DNA of 64,000 bases from Pisaster brevispinus (Eukaryota; Echinodermata; Asteroidea; Forcipulatida; Asteriidae): the NCBI GenBank assembly GCA_023634235.1, contig JAMKCF010000003.1, forward strand, positions 20,492,742 to 20,556,741, written 5' to 3'. This document shows positions 13,235 to 25,540 of the stretch, one piece after another. The position numbers were made by a program, and so were the translations under genes. The notes below the pieces were generated by a model. It was not told the origin of the DNA. It saw only the letters and a list, made by a program, of their open reading frames with translations, and made no database searches. How positions within the stretch are numbered: position 1 is the stretch's first letter; each line of letters begins with the position of its first letter.

Positions 13235-13766
13235 CTGCAAAAAACATAAGAGCAAAAGTGTAGTTCAGGTAGAGCTTTACAACATGTGTCCCTATAAATA
13301 TAGCCAAATGTAAAGTCATGATTTTCAGCCATTATTGATCAAAGACAGAAACTGCTGATCAATCAGACACTAAAAAATAGAATTGAGCTTAGCCCACAAC
13401 AAAAGTGTGTCAAGAATGCAGAAGACCTGATCACCGACTAAAAAGTGCACGTGGCTAGTGTAGTACTAAGCATGCTAAGCAGTACTAGTAGAACATCTTT
13501 TCTCTGCAGCTTACCCTTCAAAGTGACATACGTCTCTCCTTATATTACTGCCTTTAATATAACTGAACTTCTGTTCATACATTGTATCACGTTTTGACAA
13601 CTATTCTACATGACTAACAAAAACAATACAAGAACATTACAACAAGCTGGAAACTGCGCAAGAATCAACGCAGTTACAAACCATTTGTTTACAAATCAGG
13701 CCTATGCCAATCTATTCATATTACGTTTTTAAAGCGAACTCAATTATTATTATCCATCATACAAAC

Positions 13767-13834
13767 CTGTAAAATGTAGCCTTGAATGATGGCAGGAGAC
13801 ACGAATTTCTCGCCTTGATAGTCAAACCTCTCAT
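13767..13834 (-). pseudogene. Possible upstream exon of the element 1 gene
   Basis: The minus strand reads into a donor, CAG|GTTTGT, at 13767/13766. One frame gives DYQGEKFVSP and IIQGYILQ just before the donor, which would suit the first strand of a beta-grasp domain. However, joining it to the exon starting at 13234 does not keep the expected phase. Another frame has an ATG at 13834. The exon is either broken or misjudged. Confidence 0.3.
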
Positions 13835-14099
13835 CCGTACAAAACCCAAAATAATGGCTGCCAGTACGTGAGTGTAAGCTTAGGCGCTGCGCGCGTCACA
13901 TTATTATGTATAATGTACACCATACCGGCGCGGCCACACTAGGACAACTTGGCATGGGGCCAATGGCCCAACGCGCGCAAAATTTGCCTGGTACCCACGC
14001 ACGCTTTGTCTGGCATTCATTTATGCCATTTACCAGTGATAATCTCAGTAAATTGTGTGTGATTTGTGGTGTATGCATTTTGAATTGGGAAAGTACTTA

Positions 14100-14840
14100 G
14101 ATTATTCAATTTAATATAAACGCGTTGCGTTTATTCACCGGTTCGGTAATTGATGTTGCGATTAATCACAAGCTGTCCTTTAAACGCATCCAGTCGATGA
14201 ACACTGCAGTATTACACTTAGTGTTTCATTTTAAAACGCATGATTTTCATGTTTATTCAATTAAAAACGCCTTACGTTTATTCAGTGATAGATGGTTTGT
14301 GATAAAACACGAGCCCTATAAACACGTCAATACAGCATCTTACACCGAATTTTTAATTTCAAAAACGCATTGTTTTTACATCGTTTAATTTATAAACGCG
14401 AAACGTTTATTCAGTGAAAGATGTTCTGTGAGTAAACACAACCTGCTCTTTTACACAGTAAACACATTATTACACACAGGGTGTTTAGTTTTAAAAGTTT
14501 TGTTTATAAAATTAGCGATTAAAACACACACAACCAACCTTTGTGTTTATGTGTTTAAAACACATAAACACGTACCAGCACTCGCACAAAGTGTTTAATT
14601 TTAAAACGCATGATGTCAGAGTATTTAATTCATAAACGCGTTACGTTTAATCACGGTTACATATGTTCTGTGATTAAACCCAACCAGCCCTTTAAACGCA
14701 TAAACACATTTACTCACACCAAGTGTTTAATTTTAAAACGCACGAATTTAAGATTATTCAATTTATAAACACGTTAAGTGTTTATTACAGTAAGACTGTT
14801 CAAGTTATAAACGCGTTAGGCGTTCTGAGGTTTTTCAGTG
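14100..14840. repeat. Right subterminal array of element 1
   Basis: About seven imperfect units of 80-100 bp containing TTTAATTTTAAAACGCATGA, ATAAACGCGTTACGTTTATT and GTGATTAAACAC, ending in GGTTTTTCAGTG. The plus-strand frame of 87 codons here (14125-14388) is made of these units and is not a gene. Confidence 0.7.
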
Positions 14841-15130
14841 TAGTAATGTATTAGTGTTGTTAAGGAAACGAACATAAAGCCTAACATAAAGTTATGTATC
14901 AAGGACAAGTGACTCTATGGACAAAAAGTTGAGCCTTAATATTTCAGGCAATTAGGACAGACTATCATAAGAGCACAAATACTAGTACAGAACTTGAGAA
15001 TGTGAAGTGTTCCACATGAAGTCTAATGAACTGTTTTTTATGCAATTACACAAACTAAGTCTACTACTAGCCAAGGTGGTTTTGCCTGAACAGACCATGG
15101 AGTTAAAAGAGCAATAGTAGCTCTCGTGGT
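14841..15130 (+). repeat. Continuation of the tandem array right of element 1
   Basis: Directly after CAGTG the sequence resumes with TATTAGTGTTGTTAAGG, which matches 11440-11460, followed by further units with CAAGGACAAGTGACTCTATGG and CTACTAGCCAAGGTGGTTTTG. It shows that both flanks belong to the same repeat array. Confidence 0.6.
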
Positions 15131-15679
15131 CTTTGAGCTCAATGCGAGAAACAAAGAAGTAGCTGAGGGTTAAATTTTTATAATTAAACTTAAGCTATCA
15201 AAATTTAGAAGTAGGCTTACTTAATTTATGTTGCACAGGGTAGAAGGATAAGAATGTTAGATTTGTTTTTGAGACTAGTCGCCCTTCCCATGCCAGCTCC
15301 AAGGAAGCAGGGTAGTTGGGCTTTAACATCCAAGGTAGTAATTCCCCTGCCCCTGTCAGTCACACATCAAACAGGCTTATACTTATTTTTACTTTCAAAA
15401 TAACACTAAAAGGAGGGTTAGTGCCTGTAATGAGTACCAACATTCTATAATTTCACAGTAAAAGAGGGGGAAAGTGCTAAAATATAGGAAACCAAAAAGA
15501 TATCGCTGTTTCCAATAGGTCTGTACTTTTGGATTTGTTTTCATGAGTGTTTTTGTCAATTGCCAATTTTAACAATTTATTTAATGAAGACGGATTCATG
15601 TTTGGAAATGTCTGATTAAATTTAGTTTTTCCTCAAACTTTTTTGTTTTTTATCTCGTTTTCTGCATTTTGTAACATTT

Positions 15680-15844
15680 GTGACCGGCTCTGCAAAAATG
15701 GCCCTTACGTCGCCAACAAATTATTTTTGAGTTAGATACATGGATAGAAAGGTCTTTCTCTCAGCTTTAATTTGGTGTATGAAGTCTGTGGCAATTTGCA
15801 ATCCAGAGTTATACTCTAATTTGCATACAAATACTTGCCATTTT
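15680..15844 (+). mobile_element. Terminal fragment of the GTGACC-ended DNA transposon
   Basis: Starts GTGACCGGCTCTGCAAAAAT and matches, inverted, the right end of the full element at 50304-52089 for about 165 bp. The shared stretch includes a CTTTCTCTCAGCTTTAATTT block and GAGTTATACTCTAATTTGCA. The match ends abruptly at GCCATTTTAG, so the rest has been deleted. Confidence 0.7.
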
Positions 15845-15857
15845 AGTGAACATCAAT

Positions 15858-16060
15858 TAGTTTGTAAATTGTAATGTTGGAGGTAGCAGGATAGTTGTGC
15901 TTGAACTATCCCAGGGAGTGGTCGCCCCTGCCCATGCCAGCCAAAGGCCTAAAGCACAGTGGGACCTTGGCAAAAAAACACAAAAAACACAGATTGTAAT
16001 AAGCGTTTGGGTGGGTGGTTGGAGAATTTTTTGAAATGATGAGTGTCATATATGGTGTCG
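15858..16060 (+). repeat. Interspersed repeat R1, copy 1
   Basis: The block from TTGTAAATTGTAATGTTGGA through ATCCCAGGGAGTGGTCGCCC and CCCATGCCAGCC to GGGTGGGTGGTTGG is repeated at 30053-30260, and shorter pieces occur at 20461-20505 and about 15275-15370. No coding potential; family unknown. Confidence 0.6.
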
Positions 16061-16899
16061 TCAGGTGCTTTTATGCCTTTGCCGCAATGCCCTCAAAATC
16101 AAAGTCAATTCACGGCAATTTATTGACTTGTCCTTTTTTTCCAACTGCCGTCAGTGGCCCTAAGAAAAGTTGTAAGATGCATACTAAATGTCCAGTTGAC
16201 TGTTTACACTTTTAAACGGTTCGAATGAACATCAAAAAATTCACTCAAAAGTTTCGCAAAATACAGAACACATTGAGATCACAATTTACACAACGTACGC
16301 AGTCACATCGTTTCCAATTACAGGTGCGTAGTCTTTGTTGTCTTGTTAATTTGCATCATACAATAAAGGCAAGAAACATTGAAAGCTTCAGGGCTTTACA
16401 GAACAATGCTTTAGAAAGATAATAAATGTCCTCTATTGGTAAAAATCACAATGCAATGCGCAATAGATACAACTAACACCTTGACCAAAGTCTTTACATG
16501 AAAAAAGAGCACTTCATCTTGCCCAACTCTAATAAATAATTGCATCTCATTTGAGTTTAAAAAAACCCTAAACTTGTTTAAAATGAAGAAGGGTTAATGC
16601 CCTCGGGAAATTGCACGAGAAGATGATAGCAAGTGATTATTGTAGGCATTGCTACTTTGAATGTAAACAGTTCATAAAAGAATCAAGCAATTGTGTCCGA
16701 GTTAAAAAAAGAAATTCAAAAAAATGACAGACTACTTTGTTCTTATGTGAGCTAGTTGTGTGTACTGGTTTGTGTTTCCATGTAATGCAAACTAAAGTGT
16801 TTTACAAAGGTATATAGGGCACTTCTCCACAACAAATCCTAGAAACTTCTATTGAATATAAACACTTTTCACAAAACGAAATTGAAAAACTAGCAAAAG

Positions 16900-17612
16900 G
16901 AAATCTTGGAGTCATGTTTGACCCTGCAATGACCATGTCCGCGCAAGTTTCAAGCATAATCAAGACTGCCAACTTCTATCTCACTAACATCGGCAGGGCC
17001 CGCAGACTACTGACTGTCGACGCAACCAAGCTTGCAGTACACACTTTGGTCACTTCAAGACTCGATTACTGCAATAGTCTCCTGATTGGAGTCAGCCAAA
17101 AACTCAAAAGGAGGCTAAATAACGTGCAACGAACAGCTGCCAGACTCATCACAAAGAAACGCAAGTTCGACTCTATCACCCCGGAACTCATCAAACTACA
17201 CTGGCTCCCAATCCCACAAAGGATCAACTTCAAGGTCATCGTTCTCATGTTCAAGGCCTTACATCAACAAGCCCCTCATTACATCATGGACATTCTGCAA
17301 GTTGGTACTGAACGGAGACTCCTTCGGTCAAACAGCTCCTGTTCACCATACTTTGTAGTACCAAGAACAAGTCACATCACTTTTGCCGATAGAGCCTTCT
17401 CGGTATATGGACCCAAACTCTGGAATAAACTTCGCAATCACATCAGGGACACAACATCATTCAACACATTCAAGGCACTTCTGAAAGCCCACTTGTTTCA
17501 GGAGGCCTACCACCAATGACTTTTTATTTCTTCTGTGCCTCAGCGCCTTTGAGCAAACTTTTGATAAAGGTGCTATACAAATAACGTTTGATTGATTGAA
17601 TGATTGATTAAA
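16900..17612 (+). mobile_element. 5'-truncated CR1/L2-like non-LTR retrotransposon
   Basis: The C-terminal end of a LINE reverse transcriptase ORF (see the CDS at 16914) followed by a short 3' UTR ending in GGTGCTATACAAATAACGTT and a GATTGATTGA-type repeat tail near 17590-17612. This tail is typical of CR1/L2-group LINEs. The 5' break is near 16900, where homology starts at the NLGV codons. No target duplication could be defined. Confidence 0.85.
16914..17519 (+). pseudogene. LINE reverse transcriptase, C-terminal fragment (201 codons open)
   Basis: Encodes the region after the RT palm of CR1/Jockey-type ORF2 proteins. Landmarks are SRLDYCNSLL (residues about 49-58), NNVQRTAARLI, LHWLPIPQRI, then FADRAFSVYGPKLWNKL and FKALLKAHLF near the end. 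It is open from 16902 without a stop, so the copy is fairly young, but it lacks the endonuclease and the catalytic RT domains. The ATG at 16914 is an internal methionine, not a true start. Confidence 0.85.
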
Positions 17613-17639
17613 ATTGTTTTGGTTAAAGTTGCAAAAAAA

Positions 17640-17720
17640 TAGTTAGTGGCCTGACGTTTCGACCCTAGCAGAGTCTTTCTTGAAGGGTAAATGACAAGAC
17701 TACAAACATAAACAAGTACA
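17640..17720 (+). repeat. TGACGTTTCGACC-type repeat scrap
   Basis: The phrase CCTGACGTTTCGACCCTAGC followed by AGAGTCTTTCTTGAAGGG resembles end sequences I associate with Penelope-like elements. No reverse transcriptase or GIY-YIG coding is visible nearby, so the assignment is weak. Confidence 0.25.
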
Positions 17721-18360
17721 CGTATACATTACTGATGTAACAAAAGCAGTCAAGTGGAAATATGATGCAGAGGAAAATACACAGAGAAAGCAGGAGGCTG
17801 AACAGAAAGGAGGGTTACAAAAGGGAAAGTTGTTAACATTTAGATGTTAAAACTGTTATTTTGTTCCAATGGAGCATGGTTTGGATGATTAAAGTGCTGC
17901 AGATATTGACTGCCCCTGCCCACATCAGCCACAGACCCTAAACAGGGTTATGTTAAACACGTTGTCTTCAGTTGTGACAATTCATGACAACACTTTGCCC
18001 TGGCAGTTAAAACAAAAAACAGTATTGGAATGCTCATTGCCCATTAGTAGGAACTTAAAAGTAAATGGAAAACATTGAAGGTACTTTATAGCTAAATGTA
18101 CAACAAATATTTGTTAAGGCTTTGTAATAATAGTACCCTCAAAACAAGGTCTCTTTGTTCTGCTAGTACTGCCATCTCAGCTAAAAGATTAGTAACTTGA
18201 TCAAACACGAAGCTTACTTTTTGATGAGTTTTGTCCTCAGCAAGCAATAGTGAGATTGAACTAAACAGTGGGCATAGGGAAAATTTGTAAACTAAATTCT
18301 TTAGAAGTATGAGAGCAATGCAACAACCAAGGTCAGACAAAGAACAGAAAAGAGACCAAA

Positions 18361-18735
18361 TTAAATTTCATTATGATGTATAAAGAAATCAACAACTAGT
18401 AGCCTTTTCAATTGCTGCAATCTAGATGATTGTAGTGGAGACACTTGTTGCAAGTTCTCTTTCTTCAGGATGAGTTGGACAGACTCTACAAACTTCTCTT
18501 TGACTCTAAAATGTGATACTCCTGCCAGGAATAAGCTCGTTAGCAAACTGCAGAATGTGCTATTGGTGAGCCTTGGTTGTGATTGATGGCAGTGTGACTT
18601 TTGACTAATAGAAGAGTATCCTCTCAGGACTGGCTGAACCCCGTCGGTAATTTGGGTTTCTTTGACACCGGGGGTTGGATGAGCTGAGTCTTGAGTTGAT
18701 GTAGAGGTTGAATCCTCATTTATAACACAAACCAT
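18361..18735 (-). other. Open frame in duplication copy 1, unknown
   Basis: Minus-strand frame of 124 codons with DSAHPTPGVKETQI, GVQPVLRGYSS and FRVKEKFVESVQLILKKENL. It is matched in frame by the longer frame in copy 2. The start codon shown by a simple ORF scan is not ATG. There is no domain I recognise, and the differences between copies do not look protein-conserving. Possibly an old exon, possibly chance. Confidence 0.25.
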
Positions 18736-20163
18736 GACTTTTGGTTTTAATTTTTTTCCCTTGGGGTTCTGACATTAGTTTAGTGGGGACTGGGAAGATA
18801 TTATTATTTGAATAGGAGGAGGGGTTAGTTCAGCTTTAGACATTGGAAATGGTTTGCTCTTAGTGGGTAGGTAAAATCTTCACCTCTAGGTGAAGATAAG
18901 GTTACAGGTTGTATTGGATTTTTGACAATGGTTACAGGTTGTATTAGATTGATTGATACTCACATGCAAACATGTTTGTTGGGTTTCTGACAATAGTTTA
19001 GTGGAGCGTGGTAGTAATGTGTAATTATTAGGGAGAAGGAGGGGTTGGTTCAGCTTAAGGACGGTGAAAATAGGTTGCACTTACTTGGTAGGTATCAACT
19101 GCACCTCTAAGGAGCAGTTCAATAGTGGTTGCTTCCTTGGGTTTCTTATTTACTTGCAAATAGGTTTCATGAGTTTGTGATAATAGTTTAGTGAGATTGG
19201 GAGGTTTTGTGTGATTATTTGACGAAAGAAGGGGTAGATTTAACGTAGAACTGAATAAATAAATATTTTCTTGGCATCATAATCATCTTGGGAGCAGGTT
19301 TAGTTTGGAAACTTTTGGTTGTTTTAAAGTGTAGGAGGGAGTAGGTTTGTGTGTAGTTACAAAAGGTTGACTTTCTGTTGGCATTTTTTTAAAGGACTTT
19401 AGGGACAATCTTGTAGATAATATGGCTTTCCTTAATTTTGGCTTTGGTTCCAACAACACTTTTTCAACACTTCAGGGGATATATTTAACTAACTTTTTTA
19501 GAATAGCCTACCATAAAGTAGGACTAGTTAGGTAACATGTAGGAAATTCTTATAAACCTAGGTAGGCCTAGTTGTATTGTTTTCCCTGTCAGAACACTTC
19601 AAGAATTGGACTCAAATTACAAGAAATTATTACTAGACCACAAGCCAGAACACATAAAAAGACCAAAACATTTTTTTTTTTCTTTCTAAATTTTTGTGGA
19701 ATTGATTTTTGATATTTGGATAACTGCTAAAATCACTTGATCAGTCCCTTTTTGCTAGTGGGTTACTGATCTAGTGCTAAATTACTGGTAAGTGGTCGGT
19801 GGGTAATTTGAGCCCAGCTGATGCTTTTGTGAAGCATTTCATTCGCGGCATAGTGTCCGCCATAAGTGGACTCAACCTGCTCATGCCTTGGCAGGATCTT
19901 AGAGGCACATTTACCGACCAGGAACAGTTGGTACCTGAGATGATGACTTCTCGGTCACAAGTCAACTGTCATCAATTGCAAGCAGGGCACACTGGTAGCT
20001 AAATTTTGCAGTTTGTTTATAAGCATTTCATCTTGAATTGTTCCTTTGAGGCATTAATTTATCCAGAATTCTATAAAGTCTGTTCACAGAAAAGAGAACT
20101 GGATCTATTGTTTTCACCACAATCAGCTTATTGATTCGTCTATCTTGTACATTGTGGATATTA
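18368..20163. repeat. Segmental duplication, copy 1
   Basis: Matches 20506-22248 almost end to end, offset about 2.1 kb, from ATAAAGAAATCAACAACTAG to CTTGTACATT(G/A)TGGATATTA. Differences are scattered substitutions and small indels. About 300 bp (20164-20460) separates the copies. Within each copy are three diverged modules of about 190 bp. No protein domain was recognised on either strand. Confidence 0.85.
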
Positions 20164-20460
20164 AATGTGCTAACATTTGCTATGCTAGTCTCTTCATCAT
20201 TGTGTGTTTTTAAGCTTCTTACTCACAAAGTCAACAATCTCCAGGTATATTTCACTTATGATTTCCAAGGTTCCTCATTACAAAGAAAGTCAGAGTATCA
20301 CTTCTTTCATTTCACAATGTTGTGCATTTCATTTTTCTTTTTATCATCATTATTAAACAATACTAAGAATAAAACTCATAACTTGAAAGAAACTATTGCG
20401 GTAAGAAAGCTAGGTTTAATGAATCACTTTTTAAAATCTTTTAAATGAAGCCAGATAGCA

Positions 20461-20505
20461 AGATAGCGGAGCTGGAACTATCCCAGGGAGTGGTCACCCC
20501 TGCCC
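20461..20505 (+). repeat. Interspersed repeat R1, short piece at a duplication border
   Basis: GAACTATCCCAGGGAGTGG followed by CACCCCTGCCCAT abuts exactly the start of duplication copy 2. The duplication breakpoint therefore coincides with a dispersed repeat. Confidence 0.5.
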
Positions 20506-22248
20506 ATTACGATGCATAAAGAAATCAACAACTAGCAGCTTTTTCAATTGCTGCAATGTACTGAAGATGTGATCATCAGAATGATTGTAGTGGAGACACT
20601 TGTTACAAGTTCTCTTTCTTCAGGATGAGTTGGACAGACTCTACAAACTTCTCTTTGACTCTAAAATGTGATAATCCTGCCAGGAATAAGCTGGTTAGCA
20701 AACTGCAGAATGTGCTATTGGTGAGCCTTGGTTGTGATTGATGGCAGTGTGACTTTTGACTAAAAGAAGAGTATCCTCTCAGGACTGGCTGAACCCCGTT
20801 GGTAATTTGGGTCTCTCTGACACCGGGGGTTGGATGAGCTGGGTCTTGAGTTGATGTAAAGGATGAATCCTCATTTATAACACAAAGCATGACTTTTGAT
20901 TTTAATTTTTTTTCCCTTGGGTTTCTGACATTAGTATAGTGGGACTGGGAAGATATCATTATTTGAATAGGAGGAGGGGTTAGTTCAGCTTTAGACATTG
21001 GAAATGGTTTGCTCTTAGTGGGGAGGTAAAATCTTCTAGGTGAAAATAAGGTTACAGGTTGTATTGGATTGATACTCAGGTGCAAACATGTTTGTTGGGT
21101 TTCTGACAATAGTTTAGTGGAGCGTGGAAGTATTGTGTAATTATTAGGGAGAAGGAGGGGTTGGTTCAGCTTAAGGGCAGTGAAAATAGGTTGCACTTAC
21201 TTGGTAGGTATCATCTGCACCTCTAAGGAGCAGTTCAATAGTGGTTGCTTCCTTGGGTTTCTTACTTACTTGCAAATAGGTTTCATGAGTTTGTGATAAT
21301 AGTTTAGTGAGATTGGGAGGTTTTGTGTGATTATTTGACGAAAGAAGGGGTAGATTTAACGTAGAACTGAATAAATAAATATTTTCTTGGTATCATAATC
21401 ATCTTGGGAGCAGGTTTAGTTTGGAAACTTCTGTTTGTTTTAAAGTGAAGGAAGGAGTAGGTTTGTGTGTAGTTACAAAAGGTTGATTTTTTGTTGGCAT
21501 TTTCTATTAAAGGACTTTAGGGACAATCTTGTAGATAATGTGGCTCTCATTAATTTTGGTTTTGGTTCCAACAACACTTTTTCAACACTTCAGGGGATAT
21601 ATTTAACTAACTTTTTTAGAACAGCCTACCATAAAGTAGGACTAGTTAGGTAACATGTAGGAAATTCTTATAAACCTAGGTAGGCCTAGTTGTATTTTTT
21701 TCCTGTCAGAATACTTCAAGAATTGGACTCAAATTACAAGAAATTATTACTAGACCACAAGCCAGAACACATAAAAAGACCAAAACATTTTTTTCTTTCT
21801 AAATTTTTGTGGAACTGATTTTTGATATTTGGATAACTGCTAAAATCACTTGATCAGTCCCTTTTTGCTAGTGGGTTACTGATCTAGTGCTAAATTACTG
21901 GTAAGTGGTCGGTGGGTAATTTGAGCCCAGCTGATGCTTTTGTGAAGCATTTCATTCACGGCATAGTGTCTGCCATCAGTGGACTCAACCTGCTCACGCC
22001 TTGGCAGGGTCTTAGAGGCACATTTATCTACCAGGAACAGTTGGTACCTGAGATGATGACTTCTCGGTCACAAGTCAACTCTCATCAATTGCAAGCAGGG
22101 CACACTGGTAGCTCAGTTTTGCAGTTTGTTTATAAGCATTTAATCCTTTGAAGCATTAATTTATCCAGAGTTTTATAAAGTCTGTTCACAGAAAAGAGAC
22201 CTGGATCTATTGTTTTCACCACAATCAGCTTGTACATTATGGATATTA
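20506..22248. repeat. Segmental duplication, copy 2
   Basis: Second copy of the unit at 18368-20163. It contains the same three internal modules (borders near 20920, 21090 and 21255). Plus-strand frames at 19799-20002 and 21912-22151 encode similar peptides beginning after GTGGGTAATTTG. Their differences are mostly amino-acid changing, so I do not treat them as genes. Confidence 0.85.
20603..21196 (-). other. Open frame of 197 codons in duplication copy 2, unknown
   Basis: Begins at GTG rather than ATG and ends just after LILKKENL. It spans two of the internal modules, which read in frame as related peptides: NQPLLLPNNYTILPRSTKL and ELTPPPIQIMISSQS. Because repeated DNA modules stay in one open frame, it may derive from a repeat-containing exon, but no homologue is recognised and copy 1 is interrupted. 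Confidence 0.3.
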
Positions 22249-22254
22249 TTGGAC

Positions 22255-22490
22255 AGGTCGTTAAAAGTTCAACAATTGCTACACGAAACTTGACCTCATT
22301 TGACATTGACTTCCGTTTCAAACCGGAAGTCAAAAATTTAAAAATAATTCATCTCAAACTACGTATTGTAGGCCTATATTCAACATTTTTGCATCAGGTT
22401 TAAGATGAGTTAGTCTGCCTAACATTTTGCACAGAGATGACAACATTTTGACACCTGATCAAAACCGGACGAACAGTCCTTATCCCACCA
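22255..22490 (+). repeat. Dispersed repeat shared with 31245-31440
   Basis: GACTTCCGTTTCAAACCGGA, then AGTCAAAAATTTAAAA and GCACAGAGATGA recur in the same order near 31280-31400. No coding content. The following 22490-23638 shows no supported gene. Confidence 0.5.
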
Positions 22491-25400
22491 AACCCCAACA
22501 GTTTGTTTTGTTGGGATATGATGGTTTAGGTACAGTCTACTATCGATAAAGTGATGGAGTGAGATGGAATGGGTACTGTAGACTTGCAGTTACCCTGTTT
22601 GACTTTGTTGGATTAGGTATGGTGAATTGCAAAGATGTGCCACTTGTTGGACTATGATGGAGTGCTTAGCCTGATTTAGGGTTAAGGGCAAGGAGGAGGA
22701 ATAAACAACTGATAAAGGCATGTGATGTACATGTGGTGCATTGTTGATCCCATTGTTTCTTACAATGGCAGACCCAACCATTTAAGCGCGGGGTTTACTA
22801 GTTTTTGTGAATTGAATATCACATGATCGATTGTAATTTTAAAAAGGGCAGTGATGTTCAGTTATTATGTGAAACAGCCACTGTTTAGTTGCCTATAATC
22901 TCAGAACATGTGCGACACCGTTATACACATAATTGGTCTGAGCCCTAAAAAAAGGCTAATCAACTAATGCAGTAACAGCAATCTGTAATATCGATTATTA
23001 AATGTTTTTATTGATATTTATCAATACCTATGGTGTAAACACAACCAATACAAGCTTGTAAACCCTGAAATGGCATGAAAAGCATACAATTATCTTGCCA
23101 TAAACCATTGTGTATTTAAAAAAGGGAAAAACGGATGAAACAGGGTGTAGGGTGCTGATGGGGGGCATGCCTAATGGTATACAGGTGGTAATTGTATCCT
23201 TACACACATGGTATTAAAAACTAAGAACATTGATTTAGAAAATAGTTTTTGGTAATATATCTTCGAAAAAGATTGATACATTAATGTATTTAAAGATGAT
23301 GGATGATTTGAGAGGTAGGGTCTATTAAGGGGCGTGGCCATGGTATAGTACTGTACAAATCCAACATGCGTACGTGTATATGTGCATTGACAAATTAAGG
23401 CCAGTGCACCCTCTTCTACATTGAATCGACCCACATGCAACTGATGAGGACGCAAACATGACTTCTGAAAGCTAACTATTGCTACAAAGGATCTGAATAA
23501 ATATCCTACATCTCAAAATCCCCCCTGCCCCGTTCTCTACTGACCCACACTGTCTAAAAAGGTCACGACATTTCGGTTGAGCTATTTCCCCACTTCCCTG
23601 TTATAAAATAACACAAGTGGAAATAGTCCAGCACAGTACACTGTAAAAACAAGTGTTTAGCTTAGAACACATGAATAAACACTAAACTGTGACAGTTTTT
23701 AAACACGTTACGCCGTTTTTTTGGTAACACGTTTAAATCATAAACGTATCCGATGTTTAATTTTGGATGCCAAAGGTGTTTAAATTGAGCATGCCCTTTG
23801 TGTTTAAATTGAGCACGCCTTTTGTGTTGAAGGTACATTGTATAAACGTGGGTTTATCTATTACACACTTCATGTGTTTAAATTATAAATACTTTTGCTG
23901 TTCGAATACTCAACACATATGTAAAATATAAACACGTCAGTACGTATAAATAATAAACACATTGACACATTTATTGCCTGTGACAGAATTTAAACATGTA
24001 ACGCCGTTTATTATTATTCCAAGTGTTTAAACATTAAACACTTAAACACCCCTATTCAAACAAGTATTGTTCAAAATACACCGCGAACAACAAGAAAACT
24101 GAATTGAATTTACGAATTTCAGAAAATCAGAGGCAAACATTTCCCAAACAGTTAACAATAAGGCAGAGTAAGAAAACTTACTCTACAAACTAATGACCAT
24201 ACAACTTCTAAAAAACGTCTCCCTTTATTGAAGTGATGTAGCTTTGGAGAGTGAGGCAATTTCTTACCCTGACCCATAAAGTATAGTGCTGAAACTTCAG
24301 TACCTATCAAGTGTTATTTTTCTTTTAATGAAACCTTTCATAAGTTGTCTTTTCCGTCAGCCCCCAGCCACCAATGACAAAGAAAGTCCGATTAAAATCT
24401 GCTGGGCGGCTCCTGAGCCTTTAGAGAAACGGGGAAAGGGGAGGGGTAGGAAAACACTAAAAGGCAATTTGATTTTGAGGCAAAACAAAATAATATGCGT
24501 TTCCTATTACACTTCCTATTACACCCCCCAAAAAATTGGGCGCAATATTTTGTTGCTCCAAAAATTAGGGTTATAGGCAGGAGTGTTACAAATATTTTTG
24601 CCCTTGCACGTTTAATTTTTTAATACTATATACCACTAATAATACCAAACAAAAGAATACCTGTGTTTCCTGTTACACTGAGGGGAAATAGGGTTGGTTG
24701 GGGGGGGGGGGGCAATATCTTGTTTGTTTTGCTAAAAAAACCAAAAAACGTTTTTGTGGCCTCAAAAATAAGGGTAGGCTGATGTTCCTATATTTGTCAG
24801 CATTCTCCAAAGACCTTGGTTAACACCTACATGTTTTTTTTATTGTTTTTTACCCACTGTCAAGCAAAACAAATACGACCAAAAAAATGCAACATGTGAT
24901 GTTGTTTCATTTAAAGAAAAACAATTTATAAAGAAATATTCAGGTCGTTGTGTCGGTTTGGGGGTCAGCACCATAAGTTTTTATTTTTATAATTTTTAAA
25001 AATAAAAAGATATAGGGTTGGCATGATTTTCTAGGTAAGGTCGGGTAATAGGAAACACAAGTATTTTTTGGTTTGGCTTGAGCCAAAATGTAAATAAAAC
25101 TCTAAGTCACAAAGCCATTTGTTCAATATTTTTGATGATATACAACAAAATAACCTACAAAAATAACTAACAGAAAATGTTCCCCTTACAGATGATATTA
25201 GATTGAGACATGAGGAAGTTTCACAAACTTTGGATGAGGGAAACTGAAGTATATACACTTCATTGTTCCTTTTTGTTTTCAAGGGAGGCCTGAAGATCTG
25301 TTGGGATGTGATTGAAGTATCCACACTCAAACACAAACAGATACTTAGTGAGATTTTCTTTTATAGTCGTTTTGTTTCCAAAACTTAAATTTTTGTAATT

Positions 25401-25540
25401 AAAATTGTACTGCATGTTTTTTCTCTTCAATTTCCCTCTACACTGAGCACACTGCCTTTTTATAGTCCTAAATGTAAACGCTGATGTTAACTATTGGAAG
25501 ACAACAAGAATTATTGATCTCCGGGAAGTGTCTGGCTTAT

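Larger units (their letters stand above)
12305..14840. mobile_element. Element 1: CACTA/EnSpm-like transposon with GTGTTTA subterminal arrays
   Basis: The left end reads CACTGTAAAACC and the right end GGTTTTTCAGTG, an inverted repeat flanked by TA on both sides (TA|CACTG ... CAGTG|TA). Subterminal arrays of GTGTTTA/TAAACAC motifs occupy about 12310-12720 and 14100-14835. The middle (12730-14090) carries minus-strand gene remnants. CACTG...CAGTG ends plus dense short subterminal repeats are the hallmark of CACTA/EnSpm (CMC) transposons; no transposase is present, so this is a non-autonomous copy. The surrounding tandem repeat gives an approximate empty site near 11430-11460. The boundaries are seen; the superfamily is inferred. 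Confidence 0.75.

Noticed and set aside
19799..20002. Conserved plus-strand peptide shared with 21912-22151
   Set aside because: Similarity follows from the segmental duplication; differences between the copies are mostly amino-acid changing.
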